A stretch of 64,000 nucleotides of DNA from Trifolium pratense. Its lineage: Eukaryota > Streptophyta > Magnoliopsida > Fabales > Fabaceae. This document shows positions 57,540 to 64,000 of the stretch, in pieces. Every line of letters begins with the position of its first letter. The first letter of the stretch is position 1. The stretch is taken from the NCBI RefSeq assembly GCF_020283565.1, contig NC_060062.1:28332251-28396250 (forward strand), in the 5' to 3' direction. A program made the translations under genes and the position numbers. The notes beneath the pieces are model-generated. The model was given only the letters and a program-made list of their open reading frames with translations, had not been told where the DNA came from and made no database searches.

Positions 57540-58839
57540 TGTTGGAACAAAATTGATTTAAAAATGTTTGCCCCTAAATCTATTAAGGTTTTGATGATAA
57601 CAAAGTGATGACGGATCGTCACACTCTCTAATCCATGCCTATTTTAGCAACATTAGATGCATTTTAGTAGGTTTTTAGCAATAAATATAAGAGAAATCTA
57701 ATCATAAGTTTGATTACTTGTTTTGCAAGAAAACAGGAAAAATTGCAGGAAAGTGCTGATTTTCACTACGCTGGGGGCGTAGCCCATCACGCGCCGCGTG
57801 ATGGAGATCACAGGGAGCCAAGTTTTGCACTCTGATCACGCGCGGCGTGATACCTGACCACGCGTGGCGTGAAGCCTTGTTCAAGAAGTGGATTGCTCTC
57901 TGACTTGATCACGCGCCGCGTGATACCGTTATCACGCGCGGCGTAGTTGATGGATCTGCAACCACGCGCGGCGTGATAGATCTGGCGCGCGGCGTGGTTG
58001 CGTTCAGTATATATGGTTTCTGCATAATTCTGTTAGAGGGTTGGAAAATTCTGCAATATTCATCTATTCTCTGATTTTGGAAGCATCAAGATCCAGATCA
58101 AGGACTCCATAGGATAGCTCCGAGCACCTCAATAGCATGGATTCTCAAGCCATGAAGTTGAAGCGAGGACGCGATCGAAGCAACATGAGGAGCTAAATCC
58201 CTTGTGGAGGTAGGATCTAGGATAGCTTAGGATGTAGATGAATCTCATGTAATCTGCTTAATTGTAAGAATTTACTCTGTAACAGTGTTTACTTAATGCA
58301 ATTCGTCTCTTAATGCTTTATAATCCTTCATTAGTGTTGTAATGATTTCGAGTTAAGTCACGTGCGAGAGTATTGATTTAATTTCTGAACTGAATTGCAT
58401 TGAGCACTCGAGTGTTTCCGGTCGAGAGATTGAGACATAGAGTGTAGCGAACGATCGACGCGCTTTCATATCATTCGTTGTAGGTAGCTTCCGCCCGAGA
58501 GATCGGGGGAGTATCGACAACGAATAGAGTGGATTTTGACAAGAGATTGCGATTCACTAATTTGTTGATCTAGTTGTGAACACTTGAGTAGATTCCTATG
58601 ATATAGTAGATTGCATGTGGTTTAGCTATAGACTAGGTGATTCCGATGATTCTACCTCGCTTTTCCATTATATCAAAGCACGTTTTCTAACAATTCATCA
58701 CTCAACATACCCCCAATTTATGTGTATTTCTTGCATAATGTTTATGAACACTATTAGACTAGTTTAATCGCACAATCCCTGTGGATCGATATTTTTATTA
58801 CTACGTGGTAATTCGTTCACTTGCGAAAATTATCCATCA
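57540..58839 (+). repeat. 5' LTR of the Athila-like element
   Basis: About 1.3 kb, starting TGTTGGAACAAAATTG and ending TTATCCATCA. The start is inferred; the 3' partner is outside the window. A TATA box TATATAT lies at 58008-58014. Confidence 0.7.
57766..58006 (+). promoter_or_regulatory. Array of seven GC-rich palindromes upstream of the LTR TATA box
   Basis: After a head motif CTACGCTGGGGGCGT (57766-57780) come copies at about 57786, 57835, 57857, 57908, 57931, 57961 and 57982. The best are ATCACGCGCCGCGTGAT (8-base perfect arms, one central base) and ATCACGCGCGGCGTGAT. The last ends 9 bases before the TATA box. Spacing is irregular (22-51 bases) and the DNA between is ordinary. Confidence 0.9.
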
Positions 58840-58845
58840 AGTTTT

Positions 58846-58863
58846 TGGCGCCGTTGCCGGGGA
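58846..58863 (+). promoter_or_regulatory. Primer binding site (tRNA-Asp type)
   Basis: TGGCGCCGTTGCCGGGGA, the sequence used by Athila elements, six bases after the LTR. Confidence 0.9.
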
Positions 58864-58970
58864 TTGTGATTGATTCGACAAGGCAATAGTGTTCATATTT
58901 TCTGTGTTTTCCTTATTTTTCTGTTTTATATTTTTCTACCGGAGCATTCTACTTGTGTGTTTCCTTGTGC

Positions 58971-59060
58971 ATGCGGAGAACAGGTCCAATTGAGCTGGAA
59001 TTCGATTCTGAGATTGAGAAAACAGCACGAGCAGATCGTAAAGCGGAAGGAAGACATGTT
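58971..59060 (+). pseudogene. N-terminal stub of Athila gag
   Basis: From the ATG at 58971 the frame reads RRTGPIELEFDSEIEKTARA, the usual start of Athila gag, and stops after 29 residues. The following frame (from 59056) holds gag C-terminal sequence in another phase. The capsid segment between was therefore deleted and the join is out of frame. Confidence 0.75.
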
Positions 59061-61065
59061 TGAATCATACAATCAAGAGGCACTTTTAACTAGTTGCAAG
59101 TTCAATAATGTGTTTCTACAAATCATTACCAAACAACTAGAAGCTCAATGTATGGTGCAAGCAACCTTTCAAAATAATCCTCATTTCAACACCTTCAATC
59201 TTGGAGTGAAGAATCACATGAATTGTTCTTATGGAGCTAATCCGAATCAAGCATTTCCTCAAGATCAACATTTTGAAGATCACTTTGAATCTTTTGAAGA
59301 TACTCTTATCTTGGCCATGAAGATGACTCAAAGCAATTTTGAGGTGATGAAGGCAAACCAAGAAGTGTCAAGCGAACGTCATGAAGCCTCCATCAAACAT
59401 CTCGAAAACCAAATGGGTCAACTAGCAAGGCAAGTCTCTTCTCTACAAACTCAAAGTGGTTTTTGTGGAAACACCACGGATTCTCGTAATGAAAGTTGTA
59501 ATTCCATTAATTTGGGGAGTAGAGAAGTTTCATCACTGGAACTAGTGGAGAATCCTAAGAAGGATGAGAGTAAAGATGGTGTAGTTGAAAAGATGAGGGG
59601 TGGTGAAGTTGAAAAGAGAGTGGAGAATGAGTCTAGTGCCAAGAAAGGCAAGAAACCTCTTGTGAAGGACCCCAAGTTTAAAGTTCCTTCACCATATGCT
59701 AGAATGCCTTATCCTAGGATGAAGAGGGTCAAGAACCAAGACCTTGAAGTTTGTGGAGTGGTATCCGAATGTTTCAAAGTGGAAGTGCTAGAGGAAGTGG
59801 TAAAAGATGATGAAGAAGAAGAGTGGGATCATGAGATTGAAAATTTTCTTCAAAACTTGGATAACCCCCTAGAAGAGGAGAAAGAGCCAAAGGCGATAAA
59901 GAAGCCTCCGGAATTAAAAGAACTCCCTCCTAAATGGAAGTATGTGTTTTTGGGTGGCGACTCTAGGAAACCCATGATCATAAGTAATTTGCTCACTCCA
60001 CTAGAAGAGAATGACTTGTTAAAAGAAGCGGAGAAAGTGAATGACGACCTAGGATGGGACTTGGATGGTGTGGTTCCTATCTATTGTTTGTACAAGGTGG
60101 CCAAAGAAGAAGAGCCCAATCCGGTTGTTAATCCTCAAAAGTCTTCCATTTCAACATTGAAAGCTTCGGTGACGAAAGGCTCTAAGAAATCTCCATCACG
60201 GTCTAGTAAGAAGGAAGGAACCAATTTGAAGACCAAAGGGAAAGATCTCAAGAGTGATTCGGGAAGTGTGAAATCATTACTTATTGATATTAATATTGCT
60301 CCTTTTCCTAGGAAGAAGAAAGGTAAGACTCTTGAGAAAGAGAAGGACTTCAAGAAGTTCATGAAAGTGTTGAACAAGCTTGAGATGGCTATACCATTGG
60401 TTGAGGCATTGGAACAAATGCCAAGTTATGCAAAGTTTTTGAAGGAGCTGCTTACAAAGAAACGAAAACCGTTAGATGATGAAATGGTAAGTATGACGGA
60501 AGAGTGCAGCGCCCTCATCCAGCGGAAGCTACCTCAGAAAAAGAAAGATCCGGGGAGTTTTACAATTCCATGCTCTATTGGAAATCTCACTATTGAAAAG
60601 GCTTTGTGTGATTTAGGTGCTAGCATAAATCTGATGCCGTTATCAATGATGAAGAAAATACTGGGAGCGGTAGCAAAGCCGACAAAGATGAGTCTCTCTT
60701 TGGTGGATAGATCGATTGTGCATCCGGAAGGGATTCTCCATGATGTATTGGTTAAGGTTGCTGGGTTTGTTTTTCCCGCAGATTTTGTGGTTTTAGACAT
60801 GGAAGAAACTAGGGATTGGGAGCCCTTGCTCCTTGGTAGACCCTTTCTAGCAACTGGCCGAGCGTTGATCGATGTGGAAATGGGTGAGCTCATGCTAAGG
60901 ACCGATGATCAGCAGGTCACATTCAATGTCTTTGATAAGATGGAGTGTGATGATGGAGACCCACAATGTTTTAAAATCCAGGTTTATGATCATATTGTTA
61001 AAGATGCTCTTAAGTTACCTTGGAATGCACACTACTTGCCACATGGTGGCACTACCTTTCCTTAA
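59056..61065 (+). CDS. Athila-like gag C-terminal part plus aspartic protease
   Basis: 669 residues from the ATG at 59056 (MFESYNQE). The frame is open upstream to 58870, but that part reads the gag start in the wrong phase. It contains the gag C-terminal coiled stretch KHLENQMGQLARQVSSL (about residues 114-130), a long charged Lys/Glu-rich middle (180-480), KKFMKVLNKLEMAIPLVEAL and the retropepsin-like domain near the end. In that domain, CDLGASINLMPLSMM carries the active-site Asp in the DLGAS form usual for Athila, and LLLGRPFLATGRALIDV follows. There is no zinc knuckle, RT or integrase. It ends 50 bases before the conserved hairpin. Such a protein could still bind RNA or cut polyproteins, but that is speculation. 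Confidence 0.8.
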   Translation: MFESYNQEALLTSCKFNNVFLQIITKQLEAQCMVQATFQNNPHFNTFNLGVKNHMNCSYGANPNQAFPQDQHFEDHFESFEDTLILAMKMTQSNFEVMKANQEVSSERHEASIKHLENQMGQLARQVSSLQTQSGFCGNTTDSRNESCNSINLGSREVSSLELVENPKKDESKDGVVEKMRGGEVEKRVENESSAKKGKKPLVKDPKFKVPSPYARMPYPRMKRVKNQDLEVCGVVSECFKVEVLEEVVKDDEEEEWDHEIENFLQNLDNPLEEEKEPKAIKKPPELKELPPKWKYVFLGGDSRKPMIISNLLTPLEENDLLKEAEKVNDDLGWDLDGVVPIYCLYKVAKEEEPNPVVNPQKSSISTLKASVTKGSKKSPSRSSKKEGTNLKTKGKDLKSDSGSVKSLLIDINIAPFPRKKKGKTLEKEKDFKKFMKVLNKLEMAIPLVEALEQMPSYAKFLKELLTKKRKPLDDEMVSMTEECSALIQRKLPQKKKDPGSFTIPCSIGNLTIEKALCDLGASINLMPLSMMKKILGAVAKPTKMSLSLVDRSIVHPEGILHDVLVKVAGFVFPADFVVLDMEETRDWEPLLLGRPFLATGRALIDVEMGELMLRTDDQQVTFNVFDKMECDDGDPQCFKIQVYDHIVKDALKLPWNAHYLPHGGTTFP

Positions 61066-61113
61066 CCCTTAAGGGCATGGAACGTCAAGCATCGGGACGT
61101 TAAACAAGCGCTG

Positions 61114-61131
61114 GTTGGGAGGCAACCCAAC
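61114..61131 (+). other. Conserved Athila hairpin motif
   Basis: GTTGGG-AGGCAA-CCCAAC preceded by GTTAAACAAGCGCTG. This motif is widely kept between pol and the following ORF in Athila-type elements. Here it follows the protease directly, marking where the pol region was lost. Confidence 0.8.
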
Positions 61132-61227
61132 GGTTTCTAATGTTTTAGTGTGTTTTGTTTTTGAAGTATGTAGGTAGGTATGCAGCAGAAGCAAGGACTG
61201 AAGCGAAACAGGGCAAAACATAGCTCT

Positions 61228-61482
61228 ACTACGCCGGGGGCGCAATACAATCACGCGCGGCGTGATCCTTCTGTACAGAGGAAGGAGTTTTCTTGATTAC
61301 ATCACGCGCGGCGTGGGAGTGTATCACGCGCTGCGCAAAACCTGGAGGAAGATGGACTCTCTGACTAGTGATTACGCGCCGCGTGGTGGTGATCACGCGC
61401 GGCGTGTCCTTTTTGAAAGAAGTTCTTGACCGTTACAATTGGTACTACACGCGGCGTCGCAGGGGTCACGCGCGGCGTTGCT
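61228..61482 (+). promoter_or_regulatory. Second GC-rich palindrome block, upstream of ORF2
   Basis: The head motif CTACGCCGGGGGCGC (61228-61242) is followed by seven copies at about 61250, 61301, 61323, 61371, 61392, 61446 and 61465 (best: ATCACGCGCGGCGTGAT). It shares the head and the phrase CTCTCTGACT with the LTR block, but no TATA box follows. Confidence 0.9.
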
Positions 61483-61631
61483 GCACAGGAAAACGTGTAA
61501 AATTTGAATTTCTTCATCTTCTCAACCACTCCATCAGTCCCATCATCAATTCACACGTCCTCTCACACGAAAAACTCCACTGTTAACCCATTTTCATCCT
61601 TGGTATCGAAGTTAGGGAGGAACTGAAGAGT

Positions 61632-62582
61632 ATGGTGTGTCGACCGGGAGCAATGTGGCTAGCCCACTCACCAGCTTCTCTCCCTAGAAGGTTGAGCTTA
61701 ACAAGTTTTAATCCCGTTCACCGAGCTTGGGGTGAATTCTGGTTGAAGAATGTGAGGGTTGTTGGTAACAATTCAGAGATTCAGCTTGATAATGCTTATG
61801 TGGTCCGATTGTTGGTTGAAGGGAAGTATATTAATCTTGGGTATTGGTTACAAAAAGATCTTCATGAAATAGCCAATCATCCGAATCCTACTTTTACTTT
61901 GGGACATTGTAATCTCATCGCTGCTTTGTGTAGGGCGAATAATGTTCCAATGAATGTGCAAGAAGGTGATCTTCATCCTGTTCGTCCTTTGTCATTATCT
62001 TACTTCATCAAAAAGTTTGAGAGAGGTCCTATTGTGCCCCGAGGTGAGGGGAATGCTGCAAGGGAGGAAGCCTTGAGGGAAGAAGAAGAGATTAATCGGT
62101 TTGAAGAGGGTAATCATCCGGATCAACAGGGGGATCCGGTACATGAGTCTCACGATATACCAGCTCAGGACCCTCCTCGTTACTCTCATGATATGAATCA
62201 GCTTGCTTCTATGTTGCATCAGATGGAGATTTCTCAATACTCCGGGCTGCCGAATCTTTACTTTGATACCGCCTCTTCCATGTACACCGAGGCGATGACT
62301 TACCGGTCTACTTTCCCTCCTCCCACTTTCGGGACTTTGTATCCCGTGGATGCGGATTGGGAGGCGCATCAGGCAAGGGAGCTGACATCATTCCAGGCCA
62401 GACAAATTTACAATTCTGGTTTGAGAGCTTCAGAGTTGGCCGAGATCGAGAGGCGCCGCCGGGTTGAGCAGGATGAGGCAGCTGCCATGGAGAGGGAGAT
62501 GCTGGATGTGGATGGGCTGAATCTGAACTTGAATAGCCCTTTCACAAACTACTTCACTGGCCAGCCGGATGACACCATGTGA
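61632..62582 (+). CDS. Athila ORF2, 'putative plant transposon protein' family
   Basis: 316 residues from the ATG at 61632. The region of residues 30-135 (AWGEFWLKNVRVVGNNSEIQ, LVEGKYINLGYWLQKDLHEI, LGHCNLIAALCRANNVP) has the pattern of the plant transposon-protein domain found in the extra ORF of Athila-type elements (sometimes called env-like). The rest is acidic and Pro/Gln/Met-rich with a coiled C-terminal helix (ELAEIERRRRVEQDEAAAME). I see no signal peptide or membrane helix, so an envelope role is not supported. The function of this family is unknown. The frame is fully open although the element has lost pol. Confidence 0.75.
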   Translation: MVCRPGAMWLAHSPASLPRRLSLTSFNPVHRAWGEFWLKNVRVVGNNSEIQLDNAYVVRLLVEGKYINLGYWLQKDLHEIANHPNPTFTLGHCNLIAALCRANNVPMNVQEGDLHPVRPLSLSYFIKKFERGPIVPRGEGNAAREEALREEEEINRFEEGNHPDQQGDPVHESHDIPAQDPPRYSHDMNQLASMLHQMEISQYSGLPNLYFDTASSMYTEAMTYRSTFPPPTFGTLYPVDADWEAHQARELTSFQARQIYNSGLRASELAEIERRRRVEQDEAAAMEREMLDVDGLNLNLNSPFTNYFTGQPDDTM

Positions 62583-64000
62583 CGTCTTTGGTTATGATTT
62601 TCTGCTGCTACTACTCTACTACTCTATCTCTACTTTTTACTTTCGTCTATTTTACTTTTGTTGGTTTGTAATAATAATTTGATGTGCTTGGATTTGGCTG
62701 GATGTACTATTTTAACCTTGAAATTTGAACTTTGTCTTGTTTGATTGTGGAATGGTTTTTACTTTTAGAGTTTGTTTCAATATTTTGGCATGTTCCTTCT
62801 TGTTACTTGAGTATCAATTGCTTGATTTTCTCCGTGTGTGATATGTGAAACCTGCAGTGCAATAGCTTGTTGCACTCATGTGATCAAGAGGCAAAGGAAA
62901 GGAACGCACACCTTTTGACCGGTTCTTTGATTCGACCCAACCGAGAGGTATTGAGCCAAACACTCCTTTTTCTTCTATGTGTGATATCCACTCTTGTATT
63001 GTCTCTCGATTTTGCTTGTCGTCTTTCTATTTGATTGGTACTTTTGTAGCACACACGAGGCATGTTCCTTGGTACCTTTGAGCCTTTCTATCCACCCCTA
63101 CATATAATTATCCTTTGCTTAACCAATTTGAGCTGAAAAAGAAAATGTTATTTTGCACAACCTTAAGAAAATTTTGATAAAAAAAAAGGAATGACTTTCT
63201 TGGAGGTTAGGCACCTAATTAGTGGTTGATGCGCATTGCTCACCACTAAGTTTGGGGTTGCTCTTTGGAATTAGCAACAAATAAAGTTTGGGGTGAGGGT
63301 ACTAGAGAACTTACAAAAAGTTTTTGGTTAAAAAAATTGAAAATTGTTCAAAGATTCAAGGCTTTAGAGAAAGATATGTTGAAAAGAAATGAAAAAAAAA
63401 TGAAAAAAGAGATGAACGTGAAAAAAAAAATACAAAAGAAGTACTAAAAGAAGTGATAGCCTTGAATTCAAAAGAATTGCAAAACTTTGTTGATGATTTA
63501 AAAATGTTCTCTAGTCCACTATGTTTCAAAAGAATAAGGGTTGGTTTATGAAAATGTTCTTTGACCTTAGGGGGATCTAACTCCAAGTTTTTCTACTACT
63601 TATCCAAAATGTCACCATCCACCCTAGCCAAGCCACGTTATAACCCTAAAAGACCTCTAATGTGTGTGCACAAAGTGAACCGAATGAATTCTTAGACTAC
63701 TTGCAAAATTATTGTTGACTTGCATTGATGTGTTGATTTGAGTGAAGTACCAAAAACTGAAGAGTGCATGTAAGTAGTGTGATGAAATCATAGAGCCTTG
63801 GTCGAAAAGTGTGAACTACTTGAAAATGTCTTGCGGGAACGATTGTGCGATTGAGCATTGTTTGCAGGTGGATCATTGATCATCAGGTGATTCTCACGTA
63901 TGTATGATTCGAGTGAATTTAAGGAAAATGCCAAGGTCTTGACACAAAAGCTTGAGGTAAAAGTTGTTTCCTTGAGGACAAGGAAAGGTTTAAGTTTGGG
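62583..64000 (+). other. 3' untranslated region of the Athila-like element
   Basis: Non-coding, with T-rich stretches and the recurring phrase 'aagtttggggtt/gtgagg' at about 63249 and 63290 that echoes the polypurine approach. It ends at the window edge in TTTAAGTTTGGG. Confidence 0.65.

Larger units (their letters stand above)
57540..64000 (+). mobile_element. Athila-like Ty3/gypsy element, internally deleted (continues past right edge)
   Basis: LTR at 57540-58839, tRNA-Asp-type primer site (58846-58863), remains of gag plus a protease domain, the conserved Athila hairpin motif (61114-61131), a second ORF of the 'putative plant transposon protein' type (61632-62582) and a long 3' region. 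The window ends with CCTTGAGGACAAGGAAAGG and then TTTAAGTTTGGG, the usual Athila approach to the polypurine tract, so the 3' LTR should begin within a few bases outside. The capsid region and all of RT, RNase H and integrase are missing, so the element cannot move by itself. Confidence 0.85.

Noticed and set aside
58870..59055. N-terminal extension of the gag-protease frame with a hydrophobic stretch that looks like a signal peptide
   Set aside because: It has no ATG at its start and reads the normal gag leader and gag N terminus out of phase.

Overview
The window looks like a gene-poor, transposon-rich stretch of a eudicot nuclear genome, most likely a papilionoid legume of the Medicago/Trifolium/Pisum type. 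That placement is an inference from three things: the AT-rich, intron-containing genes; the mix of Tat- and Athila-type Ty3/gypsy elements, Stowaway, PIF/Harbinger and hAT miniature elements; and the general style of the repeats. Nothing in it is bacterial or organellar. I count three genes that look intact as far as they are visible. These are the 5' end of an EDR4-like zinc-ribbon gene (minus strand, running off the left edge), a two-exon SKIP19-like F-box/LRR gene (minus, 39.8-41.1 kb) and a single-exon PHT1-type phosphate transporter (minus, 49.4-51.1 kb). A SEC31 (COPII coat) gene is present only as a decayed pseudogene (plus, 21.6-27.6 kb).

Layout: 0-3.4 kb EDR4-like gene and its leader. 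3.6-4.6 kb two inverted-repeat elements; the second is PIF/Harbinger-like and carries a fragment of an RNase H-like reading frame. 7.0-15.3 kb a Tat-lineage Ty3/gypsy element with gag-protease-RT and RT-RNaseH-integrase frames split by a frameshift, a 3' minisatellite, and two end repeats that match only over their last 104 bases. 15.3-36.3 kb a locally amplified low-copy repeat (several roughly 1.3 kb units) that surrounds the broken SEC31 gene and is itself split by a 2.44 kb minus-strand solo-LTR-like insertion with a perfect 5-bp target duplication. 37.4-38.4 kb a non-autonomous hAT element with a perfect 8-bp target duplication and a GC-rich passenger. 41.3-43.7 kb three Stowaway-type elements, one nested in a larger inverted-repeat element.

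51.4-52.2 kb holds a foldback element with roughly 300-bp arms. 53.1-54.7 kb holds a very young 1.59 kb minus-strand LTR element with identical 185-bp LTRs, a perfect 5-bp target duplication and a minisatellite instead of genes. From 57.5 kb to the right edge lies an Athila-like element that has lost its capsid region and its RT-integrase region. Its LTR carries seven GC-rich palindromes directly upstream of a TATA box, and a diverged copy of that block lies upstream of its second ORF.

The genes do not form a pathway together. The main story is how mobile elements have been built, shortened, recombined and nested here. The strongest candidates for something undescribed are the paired palindrome blocks of the Athila-like element, the minisatellite-carrying mini-LTR element, and the Tat element with mismatched end repeats.
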